A stretch of 64,000 bases of DNA, taken from the NCBI GenBank assembly GCA_014529385.2, contig CM043963.1, forward strand, positions 65,215,395 to 65,279,394, read 5' to 3'. This stretch comes from Adiantum capillus-veneris. Lineage: Eukaryota > Streptophyta > Polypodiopsida > Polypodiales > Pteridaceae. The notes under the pieces were generated by a model, which searched no databases, had not been told where the DNA came from, and worked only from the letters and a program-made list of their open reading frames with translations. The number at the start of each line of letters is the position of its first letter. Within the stretch, counting starts at the first letter, position 1. Made by a program: the position numbers and the translations under genes. Shown piece after piece: positions 1 through 10,845 of this stretch.

Positions 1-927
1 TATTTTGACTTACGCTCTACGGGCTGAAATTGGCTTATCATTCACCCTCCCTTTCTGCCGAAAGGCAGTGCCAACAAAGTTTCAAGACTCCGCAGGGTGA
101 AGAAGTAATCACCCATGTAACCACCACCTCAGCTTGGGCGTTGAACATGCTGTGTGAAGATTTTCAATCTCCTATTGTGGGGGCCATACTATCAAAAGGT
201 TATATGAGCTTCTTGAAAACCTAGATGAACAAAGGAGGACCACCATCGTAGATGTACAGGGCCATCCTCCAAGAGTGGATTTACCGGCAAATTTGATGAA
301 CAATTCTCTAAGCTGAAAACCACTCCTTGATGCAATATATCGCCCATGACAAGGAATCCTAGGAACATGACTTCAAGGATCATTTCACAGAGAAGCCAAC
401 ATTGAAAGATCTGCAATATCCTGAATGGGCTCCTCCCCTACAGCTGCACATGCAACAATTCCATTTGTCCTATCCCAAGAGATACAGAGGTCCAGCTTGC
501 TAATGAAATGAGTATATGTGATGCTAGCTCCCCAGAACGAGCCAACGGAGTTGTGTTGGATGACAGGCAACCAGGATTTCTATCCGGTAACCTTGGTGCT
601 TGGGAGGTTTCCCAAACTGGCCCCGTTTTCTATGCAAACTACAACGGAGTAGACCAACTCGCAAAGAGGGAGGGTCTCCCGGCTACCTACACCGCCTATT
701 TACAATCGTTGGACTAATCACCCTCTTGGCCTCATTTTAAGTGACTGGCCACACTGGCCGGGTTCACACTGCATGCGCCCAGACACTGGATAGACACTGG
801 ATACCTGTGCCGATGGTGTCATAGACTAGGTCCCCTCTACTGCAATGGGGACATAAAACAATGCAAAGCTCTTAGATACAATAAAACATCTACGATTAGA
901 CCCCTAGAGACCACTCTCATCGAGCTC
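1..927. other. Unassigned region with short open frames
   Basis: No recognisable gene. Short plus-strand frames occur at 30-224 and 508-717. The second encodes 69 residues starting MSICDASSPERANGVVLD, which I cannot assign to any family. The surrounding frames are broken by stops, so this may be the decayed 3' part of an element lying mainly outside the window. No LTR ends or splice-supported exon structure were seen. Confidence 0.3.
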
Positions 928-964
928 CTAAATGCCGTTGAAAACAAATTTCAGGTTCATGTTT

Positions 965-1060
965 GGGAATAGGATGTGAATCTGTGGATAAAATTGTGCA
1001 TCCTTACACATATTAGGGAATAGAATGAGAATCTGGGGATAAAATTGTGCATCCTTACAC
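965..1060. repeat. 51-bp direct tandem duplication
   Basis: Two adjacent copies, from 965 and from 1016, share the core 'ataaaattgtgcatcctta' with a few substitutions. The unit is 51 bp, a multiple of three, so a short minus-strand frame across it contains a repeated 17-residue block. Nothing else suggests that frame is a gene. Confidence 0.7.
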
Positions 1061-1211
1061 CTTTCCCATTTCATAGTTCCCTCAAAAGCCATTATAATCC
1101 TTATTGCCTGTGTTGCATGAAACGTTTCCAAACAAGAAACAGTAGCCTGCAAATGGCAACTTGAAACAATGTGCAAAACCTAGGAAACGCCGGGGTTATA
1201 CTCAATGGAGG

Positions 1212-1667
1212 CTACATGGGCACATGAAAAACCCCAAGATGATGAATTCGTTGATGCTTAATGCTTACAGATGAGCATGCACAAGCCCCAAAAGCATTAA
1301 CCTTGTTCATTTCTTGCATGTTTTGCAAGGAAGTTACAACATCGAACCGCCTCTTTTGGCTGGAAACGCATAAGGACCGTTTCCAGCCCTGAGGATGGCG
1401 TTTCGTGCAACGCAGCTTATTGCTATGTCTTACAAAAGCAAGATAAGAAGTGCTACCAGTACCAATCAAACAGCCAAGCAAACACATAAGGTACAGAATA
1501 TCAGAACGCATGCTAACCCCAGCTATCCAGCACAACAGAACCAGGAGAAACAGCATGGTCTTGAAAAAGGGTTTCAGAGTTTGCCACATCTCCGAGACTA
1601 AAAGAATTTGTTTTCTTTGCACTGAGATTAAGGCATGTGAAATGCACATACAGAGTACGACCAACAT
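1212..1667 (-). CDS. Hypothetical 151-aa open frame, doubtful
   Basis: An open frame of 151 codons on the same strand as, and downstream of, the PPR gene. It has two hydrophobic stretches (around residues 36-50 and 57-75) that could span a membrane, followed by a basic, cysteine-containing tail. I recognise no family. Its position beyond the PPR stop could equally make it untranslated or unrelated sequence. There is no promoter or splice evidence, so it is recorded only as a candidate. Confidence 0.12.
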   Translation of the reverse strand: MLVVLCMCISHALISVQRKQILLVSEMWQTLKPFFKTMLFLLVLLCWIAGVSMRSDILYLMCLLGCLIGTGSTSYLAFVRHSNKLRCTKRHPQGWKRSLCVSSQKRRFDVVTSLQNMQEMNKVNAFGACACSSVSIKHQRIHHLGVFHVPM

Positions 1668-1740
1668 TCAAAGATTGCATTTAATTAATAACAACCATAT
1701 ATATGTCAAAATTCATGTTGTATTGCAGGCATACCATCGC

Positions 1741-2449
1741 TAGTACAAAAAGAGATTAGTACACATCAATGTCTGATCAGTTAATAATCATAACGCAAAC
1801 CTCAAACCATACATGGTCACGATCAGTAACACAAGCAGCCCTCTATCTCTGCAGCACAAACTCTGTGAACTGATGATTTTGGAATGTTGCAGAGAAAAGC
1901 TAATCACAAACATTTGGGCAGAAGGTTTTAAAACCCTGAGCTCTAAGGTTTCCTAAACCAATACATCCATTTAATGCCTTTTTTTTGGCACTATGTTCAA
2001 ATCAATGGTTAGGGCAACAAGTAGAAGTGACAAAGATTAAAAACTGACCTTTGTTACCTTGGTAAGATTTAATTTGAAGCATTATTCTCATAAAAGCACT
2101 CTAGCGTCTGCACCTATAATTCATGGATTCTGGTTTAGAAACACAGAGAATAATGGCATAGAGATAGGTTCTCTTTTCAATGAGGGGTGTGTGTCATTGA
2201 TGAAAGCAACAACCTTGACCCCAGTTCACTTTGTGTTTAGCTTATCACCCTCTATATGCGCCAAAGTCCTCTTGCAAAAGATCAACTTTTCTTCGATATG
2301 CATACGCTCTAGCTAATGTACATTGCATAGATAACTCTTTCCTATGATCCAGTTACTCTAGGTATGCACAGGCTTCGATCATTCACATGCGTGCTGTGTT
2401 CACATCACATGGTGTTTATTTTGAGTATAAAATCAGAATCCATACAAAA
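1741..2449. other. AT-rich sequence 3' of the PPR gene
   Basis: No gene recognised. It lies immediately downstream of the PPR stop on the minus strand, so it probably holds that gene's 3' untranslated region and poly(A) signals. A plus-strand 85-codon frame at 2059-2316 shows no family features. Confidence 0.3.
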
Positions 2450-4339
2450 CTAGTTTTTCAACTCATGTGAAAGGCTAGCAACACAATGAGGCACGTGACC
2501 AATGCTTCTTAACCGCTCTTCCAGGCCATTCAGCTTTTTTAATAGCTCGCTATTAAGAAGGCTTTTATCACCCACGGTAAAGCCATGTATCTTGCTGCCT
2601 ACCTCAACAAAGGCCACTCCAGGCACCTTCCACAATGCCGCTGAGCTTCGCATCTCATTTACTGCTATCCACTGGTCCCACATGCCAGCATTGGCGTATA
2701 CCTCCAACATAAGTGCGTATATTGTAGGCTCGCTCGCATCCAACGCACGAAGGTTATCAAAACAAACTTTGGCCAGATCAACTTCACCCCAAGTTTTGCT
2801 GTGGGTAAGAAGCGATCTCCAGCCCACCTCACAAGGTGGAAATGGCATACTCTGAAGTAATCCCTGTGCGTCGCTTATGTTACCTGATCTACCAAGAAGA
2901 TCTACCATGCACATGTAATGATCGAGTGCTGGAGCTACACCATATTTACTCTTCATCGACTCAAAATGACAACAGCCCACCTCCAAACGACCTGCGTGAC
3001 TACATGCTGACAAAAGCGAAACAAACGTCACATCATCAGGTACTAGCCCTTCCTTGAGCATATCCTCAAAAAACTCCATTGCCATATTATGTGCTCCAAG
3101 TTGCCCACATCCAGCAATCATAACATTCCAAGTTACGGCACTTTTCTTTGGCATTTCCATGAACACTTTGCATGCCCCTTCACAGCTTCCACATTTGAAG
3201 TACATGTCGACAAGGGCACTTCCAACCATACTGTCTACCTCCACTTCTTGGTCAAGTATGTATGTATGGATTGCTTTTCCTTGATTGAGCCCTACTACTA
3301 AAGAGCTGGCCTGCAAAAAGTTTATTAAAGTGACTCGATCCAGGCGTATGCCTTCCTGCTGCATTTGTTGAAACATTTGAAGAGCTTCCTCACTACGACC
3401 ATTTTGGGTACACCCTGCTGCCATTGCCGTCCACGTTACTATATTTTTTTCTGGTAAATGAAAGAAAAGCTCATGTGCATCTTCAAGACTTCCCTTTGTT
3501 GCATACATGTCAATGAGAGAGCTACCTACATTTAAGAGCTCCTCCAGTTCGTATTCAACAATGACACCATGTGCCATTCTTCCCTCTGACAGAGAGCTCA
3601 TAAGGATGGAGGCCTTTAAGACAGCAACAAATGTCACATGATCTGGTTGCACATCCTCCTGCAGCATTCTCCAAAACAAAAGGAGTGCCGATTCAGCAAA
3701 GCCATGGTCAGCATAACCTGCTATCAGGGTGTTCCATGTTATTGTATCTTTTTGGAAAGATTCATCAAATAGTTTAACCGCATGCGGAAGGCTTCCACAC
3801 TTGATATACATATTAAGGAGAGTGTTGCGGACAATGTCCACCAAAATATGGCCAAGGGCACTGATCTGCACATGTAGAAGAATTCCAAGGCGCAGGTCCA
3901 ATAGCGTGACGCATGCATTGAGCACTGCAACGATGATATGGGCATCAGGAAGATGGGCACAGGAGAGATGCAAGTGGTTGTAAAACATAATGGCATCGTG
4001 TGGGCTTCCAAGCTTTGCTTTGGCTGCAATGATGGCAGACCATGCGAAGACGGTAGGATCAGGAATTCTGGAGAACGAGCAGGATGCATCGAGCAATATA
4101 CCGCAGGCAGAGTACAAGCGGATGAGGTGGGCACCATAGAAGGAAAGGGTGTCAAGATCATGCTCTGCGAGAAAAAAGTGAAGAATTCTACCATCGAGGA
4201 GACGGGCTGTGCTGATGCTTACCTTCAGGAGGCTAGCGATGTCTCTGATGAATGAGGAGCTTCGCTGATGGGTTCTCTCTAGAGAGGCCAGCCTCCTCTC
4301 TTTTGCTTGGGAGTTGGAGGTCGAGCAAGTGTCTTGGCT
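2450..4339 (-). CDS. PLS-class pentatricopeptide repeat protein, E/E+ type with a truncated DYW start
   Basis: PLS-class PPR proteins bind organellar RNA and direct editing or processing in mitochondria or chloroplasts. The frame is open for 629 codons from 4339 to the stop at 2450. About twelve PPR/L/S repeats are visible, with hallmarks such as DTITWNTLIAGYADHG, NIVTWTAMAAGCTQNG and PDDVTFVSLLSACSHAG. They are followed by HYMCMVDLLGRSGNISDA, an E1/E2 region and a PG box (KVPGVAFVEVGSKIHGF). The protein stops about 45 residues after the PG box, before the HxE and CxxC deaminase signature, so it has no DYW catalytic core and would need a DYW partner in trans. The first ATG in frame is at 4117, but another 74 upstream codons (FIRDIASLLK..., LLDGRILHFFLAEHD, SFYGAHLIRLY) clearly continue the repeat pattern without a Met. 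The true start is therefore probably in an upstream exon, or the gene is 5'-damaged. No internal stop was seen. Confidence 0.85.
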   Translation of the reverse strand, partial: SQDTCSTSNSQAKERRLASLERTHQRSSSFIRDIASLLKVSISTARLLDGRILHFFLAEHDLDTLSFYGAHLIRLYSACGILLDASCSFSRIPDPTVFAWSAIIAAKAKLGSPHDAIMFYNHLHLSCAHLPDAHIIVAVLNACVTLLDLRLGILLHVQISALGHILVDIVRNTLLNMYIKCGSLPHAVKLFDESFQKDTITWNTLIAGYADHGFAESALLLFWRMLQEDVQPDHVTFVAVLKASILMSSLSEGRMAHGVIVEYELEELLNVGSSLIDMYATKGSLEDAHELFFHLPEKNIVTWTAMAAGCTQNGRSEEALQMFQQMQQEGIRLDRVTLINFLQASSLVVGLNQGKAIHTYILDQEVEVDSMVGSALVDMYFKCGSCEGACKVFMEMPKKSAVTWNVMIAGCGQLGAHNMAMEFFEDMLKEGLVPDDVTFVSLLSACSHAGRLEVGCCHFESMKSKYGVAPALDHYMCMVDLLGRSGNISDAQGLLQSMPFPPCEVGWRSLLTHSKTWGEVDLAKVCFDNLRALDASEPTIYALMLEVYANAGMWDQWIAVNEMRSSAALWKVPGVAFVEVGSKIHGFTVGDKSLLNSELLKKLNGLEERLRSIGHVPHCVASLSHELKN

Positions 4340-4710
4340 TTAAATTTAACTCTCAGTCAAGTAAATATGCTAGAGCAAAGTATTAACAAAATTTAGTCTT
4401 AATTAGTTGGTCACACTAAGTAGTAGTAGGGGGGTCCCAGCTGAAAAAAGTTCAAAAGGGAGATGGAATCGGACATGATACCCTCTCAGCAAACCGGAAT
4501 TCGATCGCGCAAGCAGGTGAGGGGAGATCGTTCAAGCAGAAAGCGGGCTAGGGGGGAAGCGCTCTCGCAAACGGGAGGCGGAAGAGGGGGGCCAAAGGCA
4601 TGGTGAGGATTCGGGTGGTGCAGAAGTTGCGCGAGCGGCAGGCGAAGGCGGGGGAGGCAATTTTTTTTTTTTTTGTAAATGTAACATGGAGTTTCCTCAA
4701 TACACGAGCG
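4340..4710. other. Spacer 5' of the PPR gene
   Basis: This is the sequence upstream of the PPR open frame on its strand. It should contain the missing first exon or the promoter, but neither could be identified. It includes a GC- and purine-rich stretch (about 4500-4660) ending in a run of 14 T at 4661-4674. The 95-codon minus frame across it looks compositional, not coding. Confidence 0.3.
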
Positions 4711-4781
4711 AAGAAGGGCTTGTGGTCTACAGCGGAGTAGACTTCTATGCACGCCTATGTTCGATTCCTCCATCCCTTTTT
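4711..4781 (+). repeat. tRNA-like SINE head (Pol III A/B box pair)
   Basis: An A-box-like segment (TGTGGTCTACAGCGG at 4721-4735) is followed about 25 bases later by a B-box-like GTTCGATTCC at 4759-4768. A CCATCCC segment and a TTTTT Pol III terminator at 4777-4781 come next. The spacing suits a tRNA or tRNA-derived SINE, but the acceptor and anticodon stems do not pair convincingly, so this is not a functional tRNA gene. A SINE head remnant is the best reading. Confidence 0.4.
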
Positions 4782-4799
4782 ACACGGTGAGTGTTGAGG

Positions 4800-5831
4800 A
4801 GGATGCGTTATGAAGACCTAAGATTCGAAAGAATCTTAGAACAAACGAAAAAACCAGTAGACTAGCCAGTAGTAGTGTGACGGTAGTAATAATAGGGAGA
4901 CAGGAAAAAGCTTAATGACCTCATCCTAAAGAACGGGGAGCCACAAAGAAGGAAAAATATCTTTCATTTTGAATTCTCATTCGTTTTAGTATAAAAGGAA
5001 GCTCATAATACAAAGAAAAAAGAGAGTATTATGGATATTACGAGTTTTAAGGAGTTTGTCCCTTTGATACCCTTAAAATAAAATTCATTTGTGTGACCAC
5101 ATCTTTACAAATTTTAGAAAATACCACTAATCCCACTAAGGCATAGCAGGACTCGGCTCTTAGTTTTGAACCAACAACCAAACTCACCACCATAAACTAA
5201 GGTTGCTTACACACTCAGGTGATGACAAAGATGGGCAACGGTTATGAAAACCAACATGGCAGTAGAAGATTATAAGTTTCGTTAATTTCGCAACCAAGTC
5301 TAGCAATTGCATGGCAAAAAGATTACAGGTTCCAAGCTCCCCTGTCCAAAGATGGGCAGTGGTTGAGCCACATACCCCACAGCTGAAAAATGAGAGTTGA
5401 ACCAATTAGTTAACCAGACTTTGTTGAAATGTGGTCCCGAACTTAAATATATGAAATTGCTCCGTGTGTAAACCTTGCGTGCATGTCCCATTGTGAAATG
5501 GGCAAGCTCGTTTTTGGTGTGTATCTAGCCTAAATCAACACCTATGAAGAGAGAGAGAGAGAGAGAGAGAGAATATACACGCTCGCTTGCATAATATGCA
5601 GCCATGTTGTCGTGTGACTATGTGTCTACAACGAGAAAGATGGGAAAATAAAATCTTAAAGTAGTGTTTAAGGTGTGTCTCAGCTTAACCTTGAGCCGAT
5701 TAGAAACAATCGGTTGAGAAATTGAAAAGGAAAAATTCCATTCGGAGCTTACAAAAAAATAGAGTAAAAGGATCGGCTTAAAGGGATTTGGGTTGGATTG
5801 TTGTCCCTTAACAATTGACGATATAATTTAG
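4800..5831. other. AT-rich spacer, no gene seen
   Basis: Scattered minus-strand frames of 63-73 codons (5184-5491) show no family features. A (GA)n microsatellite lies at about 5546-5572. No element ends recognised. Confidence 0.4.
5546..5572. repeat. (GA)n microsatellite
   Basis: Uninterrupted GA dinucleotide run of about 13 units. Confidence 0.9.
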
Positions 5832-6167
5832 TGTGGGTATCGCATATGGTTGCTAGGGGGACATCGTTAAAGCAATTTCATGAGTAATTGAGAAATATGT
5901 CAGTTGCCACCAACAAGGCACAAGCTTGGGGTGCATTGGCACATGAACGAAATAAGGAGCTCACATCCTATGACTACAAGTTTTTGACATGAGCTTGGGT
6001 ATGGGTATCGCATATGGTTGCTAGAGGGACATCGTTAAAGCAATTTCATGAGTAATTGAGAAATATGTCAGTTGCCACCAACAAGACACCAGCTTGGGGT
6101 GCATTGGCACATGAACGAAATAAGGAGCTCACATCCTATGACTACAAGTTTTTGACATGAGCTTGGG
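5832..6167. repeat. 168-bp tandem duplication, two copies
   Basis: Positions 5832-5999 and 6000-6167 are near-identical head-to-tail copies, both containing 'gggtatcgcatatggttgct' and 'gagctcacatcctatgacta'. Only about three to five differences are visible (for example ctaggggga versus ctagaggga). The duplication is young relative to the surrounding decayed sequence. No coding content recognised. Confidence 0.9.
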
Positions 6168-7489
6168 CAACAAAGCTTTTAGAGTTTGTGAGCATTTTTT
6201 GAGCTTTTTAGGACAAGTTTTCTTTGTTTGTCGAATGAGTTTTAAGGATTCTTTTTTTTAGCTTTTAGGGAGCTATATATAGATGAGGGCTTAGAGCCTA
6301 TCGTAAAATTATATAGTTCTCTCTCAACTAAAGAGAAAACCAAAGTCAGAAAGGGTATTTTTGAAGGCACTCTCAGCAAGAGAGGGAACTCGGGATCAAT
6401 GTAGACATTGTGAACGTAACTCAACAGGGGAGGAAATAAAGTGTTTATTGGTTTCAAAACAAAGAACCCGAGCCGAGAATTATTCTTGCAATGTAAATGA
6501 AGGGAACAAAGTTGTATTTTTCTTTAAGTAGAAGGACAATGCTTTTATGGCTTGAAACATGTAGAGTTCTTTCAATCTTTTATTGTTATCTCCCTTACAC
6601 CCATAGCCGGAGACCTGCCTATCTGACTAAAGTAACACAACTTTTTTTTGTGCAAGATTATTTTTGACCCGGTGAACCTGACGTGAAGTAACCGAAACTT
6701 GAGCAGAAGCGAAGATGGCTGATGTACAAGTAGTAGGGATATTAACGATGCTAGATGGTTTTGTCCTTTTCTTCAACAACAAGGAAAATACGACTTGATT
6801 GAGATGATGCAAAGTGCTTTGGCTCGAGTAGATAGCCAAACAGAAAAGCAAAAAGAGATGAATGATGCAATGGAAAGGGAAATAAAATCAATGTTTAAAG
6901 AGTGCAATGACTTTCAAGGGCATGATCCTAAATGTAGTAGAGATGAAACTTTGTGGTGTTTTAGAAGAGCACATGATTATGACTTTTGAACAAGTAGTGA
7001 ATCTAGAATTGATGAAAATGGTTCAAAAACTTGCAAGGGAATATTTTGAAATGCTTTTATACAAGAATGTTGTTATTATATTGACTTAGAGCAGGAAAGG
7101 TTGATAGCACAAAGTGAACAAGAGCAATCAGTGATTAGGGATATACTTGCTGAAGCAGACAAAATCAAAGATGGTTCAGAGGGTATATGTAAACAGCTTG
7201 ATAGACATGTTGTCTAGGATTTAGAGAGTGCACATGATGAGGATATCTCAAATGAATCAAAATGTGTATGCAAAGCAACTGACCAAGAGGATGAACGAAT
7301 GATCTAGTTGAGATATTAGCAGAGGGTGATTCATAGAGGGTGTTTGATTCAGACATCATCTCCAGTCCAGATGAGGATGAACATTAGCAGGGTGTCGTGA
7401 TTTCACAAGAGATTACAAGTTTTGAGTCTTCATGCTTCGAAAATAGAGGAGGTGAATGTATTGGGTGTAAGTAGGTATCTGATCAAGCA
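6168..7489. other. Unassigned sequence with coiled-coil-like coding remnants
   Basis: Plus-strand frames around 6795-7089 encode charged, Met/Glu/Lys-rich segments (for example EKQKEMNDAMEREIKSMF). Just beyond Copia-1, the frame at 13183-13395 has a similar MKREINSIFERYTEYYE segment. Copia-1 may therefore have inserted into an older coding or pseudogene sequence. The family is not recognised. Confidence 0.25.
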
Positions 7490-7494
7490 TCTAG

Positions 7495-8200
7495 TGTTAG
7501 GAAATAGGACATAGCTAAGTAGATATTAGAGTAGTTTACTTAATGGAGAGAGATAATTTTGACACACGAGAGATTAGAGAGAGGGAGAGAGAGAGAGAGA
7601 GAGAGTACACACGATATACGTGGTTCATCCAATGTGGTCTACATCCATGGGAAAGCAACCACTCAATGGCTTTAGTACTTCAAACAAGAAGTAGGTTACA
7701 AAGGGATTATACCCTTAATAGAGCTCCCACCTTGCTTCACTCTCACCATCTCACACTCACTTTGTTGCATCAACTTCACAATGCATCACAATGCCTTTTG
7801 TGTGTAGAAGAGGCCTCCTTTTATAGGCCAAAAGGGATGCCCTCTCCCATGAGAGGCAGCTTCCTGTAGCTACCCTTGCGTAGACAAGTCCAAGTTGGAC
7901 TCTCCATTGCGCCCATGTGTGGCCGCCCTTGAAAAGACAAGTCCGCCTTAATATCGGCCACCGGCCATTAACTTTCGACCACCGGCAAACCGGCCAACTG
8001 ACCGGCGTGTTCCAACCACTTTCCGTCCGGTCATAATATTCCGACGAAAAGGAATATTCTTGTGACCGTGAATTTTTGGTTTCTCGGCGGTAAGTGATTT
8101 TTCTTCGCGCACGATGGATTTTCCTCATAATGGGGGCCTTACTAATGTGTATTTTTAATAATAAAAATTACAAGGGGTAAGTCAGGATCCATACTTAACA
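7495..8200 (-). repeat. Copia-1 3' LTR (706 bp)
   Basis: Left-hand copy, the 3' LTR of the minus-strand element. It starts TGTTAGG and ends TTAACA in plus-strand reading. It shares long blocks with 12171-13146, for example 'gaaagcaaccactcaatggc' and 'aagaagtaggttacaaaggg', and contains a short (GA)n run. It lacks the internal duplication seen in the other LTR. Confidence 0.9.
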
Positions 8201-8209
8201 ATTTCCCAC

Positions 8210-9809
8210 TTGGAGACTAATCTCCACACCAAACCTATGACTGCTTTCCATCCTTCCTTCTTATCCTTGAATGTTGATTGAAGATGAGCAAAAGCTCAAC
8301 TATATACTCTTTGTTGACTACCTTTGTAAATATGTCACAGGATTTTCACTTGTGTGTACCTTTCCTAGCTTTAGTTGTCCCTCTTCCAAAAGAGTGCGTG
8401 ATATCTCACCTCAATGTGCTTTTTCCTTGAGTGAAAAGTTGAATTCTTCGCAAGATGGATGGTGCTTTGGCTATCACTATACAAGACACGGTTGTCTTGC
8501 TTGTATCCAAGCTCCTCTAAAAATCTGTGTAGCCACATAATTTTTTTGGCTTGCCTCTGTTATTTCTACATACTATGCTTCCGTGGTAGAAAGTGAGACC
8601 ACTTTCTATAGCTTTGAAGCTCAACTTACTGCCATGCCTCCAATTGTGAAGACATAGCCAGTAGTGCTCCTTCAAGTATCTTTGCCACCTGCCATATCTC
8701 CATTAGCATACACTTGCAAGAAAATAGCAATTCCTCCAAAGCATTTTTTTTTGTCCATTTTAGATACCTAAGTATCCACTTCACAGTTTGCCAGTTCTCT
8801 TTACCTGGGTTGTCCATGAACCTACTCACAACTCCCAATGCATGTGCAATATCTGGCCTTGTCCAGAACATAGCATACATTAGAGAGCCTACCACTGTAG
8901 CATATGGAACTTTAGACATATAGGCTATCTCCTCTTGTGTCTTTAGACACATATCCTTGGTTACTTTAAAGTGACCAGCCAAAGGTGTAGAAATCGATTT
9001 TGCATCTTGCATTGCAAACCTTTCTAGTACCTTCTTGATGTAATCCTCTTGAGATAGCTTTAATGTTTTCTTTGTCCTGTCCCTTGATATCTTCATACCA
9101 AGTATCCTCTTTGCAACACCTAAATCTTTCATTGAAAAGATTTAGACAGCTCCTCTTTTAGGTCTTTGATATTCTGCATGTTAGCACTTGCAATCAGCAT
9201 GTCATCAACATAAAACATTAGTTGAACTTCCACATTCTTTGTGTAGACGCAATGATCTGAGTTGCATCTTCTAAATTTGTGATCTAGCATCCATCCATCA
9301 AACTTCAAGTACCATTGTCTTGATGCTTGCTTTAGACCATACAAGCTTTTCTTTAATCTGCAAGCCATTTTCTCCTTGCTCTTTACTTCATACCCCTTTG
9401 GTTGAAGCATGAAAATTTCCTCCTCTAAGTCACCAAGAGGGAACGTTGTATTTACATCCATTTGCTCAAGATTTAAGTCATGAGCAGCCACAAGGCTTAA
9501 AACAAGCTTAATTGAGTTCATTTTTACAACATGAGAAAATATTTCATTGAAATCAATACCTTTCTTTTGAGAAAACCCTTTTACCACAAGCCTAGACTTG
9601 TACCTTTTCTTCCCACCTTCTTCTTCCTTCAGCTTGTGCACCCATTTGTTCTGCAGTGCCCACTTACCTTTAGGCAGCTCAACCAACTCCCATGTTTGGT
9701 TGCTATGTAATGAGTCCATCTCCACTTGCATTCTCTTCATCCATTCTTCTTTGGATTTGTGTTGTATAGCTTCTTCGTATGATTTCGGGTCTCCAAAATA
9801 TGAGATCAA
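8210..9809 (-). pseudogene. Copia-1 reverse transcriptase-RNase H remnant
   Basis: Two frames (9129-9809 and 8626-9132) give the copia RT: WVHKLKEEEGGKKRYKSRLV, a palm block with QMDVNTTFPLGDLEEEIFM, KKSLYGLKQASRQWY, and the catalytic MFYVDDMLIAS. The connection region LGVAKRILGMKISRDRTKKT and YMSKVPYATVVGSLMYAMF follow. The RNase H part near 8560-8610 retains STTEA-YVEITEA with a stop at the expected catalytic Glu position. The break at 9129-9132 is a frameshift. RT copies element RNA into cDNA in cytoplasmic particles. This copy is non-functional. Confidence 0.88.
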
Positions 9810-10554
9810 GAGATAGTTGAAGGAAGGAACAAAATTTTTTGGAGGTATATCTGCTCTCGTAGATCTTCAGGACATAGGCTGAGGCTCCTCATTGGTTGAC
9901 GTTGTTGCACGTTGTCACCGCTTGCACTCCTTGAGTCTTCACCGTCCTCAAGCTCCATGTACTCATCACCTGCATCTTCTGTTTTTTTTCTTTCCAAGTA
10001 ATCTTTGTACATATTTTTTTCTTTGAAAACTACATCCCTACTCCTAAATATTTTACTATCTTTAGGATTCTATAGGCGATACCCAAAGTAAGCTTCTCCA
10101 TAGCCAATGAAAAAACACTTTTTGGACTTTGCATCTAGCTTTGACCTTAGGCTTCTATCTATGTGCATAAAAGCCTCGCACCGCACCCAGACACTTTGAG
10201 AAATGCATAAATTATCAATTTACATGTCTGTGTCTCTTATGAAACTCCCCCATCTAATGTCGCTGAGGGTGATCGATTGATTCAGTACACAGACGTACTT
10301 ACAACTTCCGTCCAAAGCTCAAGTGATAGACCTGCATGTAGCCACATGCTTCATGCTCGCTCCATGATTGTCATATTCATTCTTTTTTAAATGCCATTTT
10401 GTTGAGGTGTCCTTAGGGTTGTCCTTTGCCTCCGAATGCCATTGATTGGCTGCAATATTTGATTCCATTGTCGAATCTGAGGCATTTAAGCTTGGTACCT
10501 GCTTCATCCTCCACAAAACCTTTCCACCTATGAAATATGGAAAACACATCGGAC
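9810..10554 (-). pseudogene. Copia-1 integrase core and C-terminus, decayed
   Basis: Frames are broken, but the integrase pattern is readable in minus translation: LKCLRFDNG around the second catalytic Asp, then QQNG and RMNMTI around the Glu region, then EVVSTSVY and NRSPS. The frame at 9806-10012 covers the acidic linker between integrase and RT. Several stops and frameshifts make it inactive. Confidence 0.7.
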
Positions 10555-10845
10555 TTATTCTTCACTACATAAATTGCTAGACGCATCGTCTATGAATGTT
10601 ACATAGTACAATGAGCCACCAAGTGATGGTGTACTTGCAGAGCCCCAAACATCAGAATGAACCAATTCAAGTTTTTTATTTCTTCCTTCATTTCCTGCTT
10701 TTTGAAATTTTACCCTCTTTTGTTTACCATAAACAAAATATTCATAGAACTCTAAGTCCACTTCTTTCAAACCTGGTAGAAGCTTCTTTGATTGAAGAAT
10801 TTTCATTCCTTTGGCACTCAAATATGTCCAAGCCGGTAGTGCCAC
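10555..10845 (-). pseudogene. Copia-1 GAG-pre-integrase and integrase N-terminal part
   Basis: The frame contains AKGMKILQSKKLLPGLKEV, the zinc-region remnant EYFVYGKQ (the expected Cys residues changed), and LELVHSDVWGSASTPSLGG with the first catalytic Asp of copia integrases in HSDVWG, followed by YYVTFIDDAS. It overlaps the protease frame upstream (10818-11495) in another phase, so a frameshift separates them. Confidence 0.8.

Noticed and set aside
2502-4255. Plus-strand and alternative-frame ORFs within the PPR gene, including 3739-4194 on the minus strand
   Set aside because: They are shadows: the PPR repeats read through in the frame used for the gene.
4486-4773. 95-codon minus-strand frame
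   Set aside because: It spans a poly-A/T run and a GC-rich stretch and ends within the tRNA-like segment; it is compositional and has no domain.
4711-4781. Functional tRNA gene
   Set aside because: Promoter boxes are present but the acceptor, anticodon and D stems do not fold, so only a SINE-like remnant is claimed.
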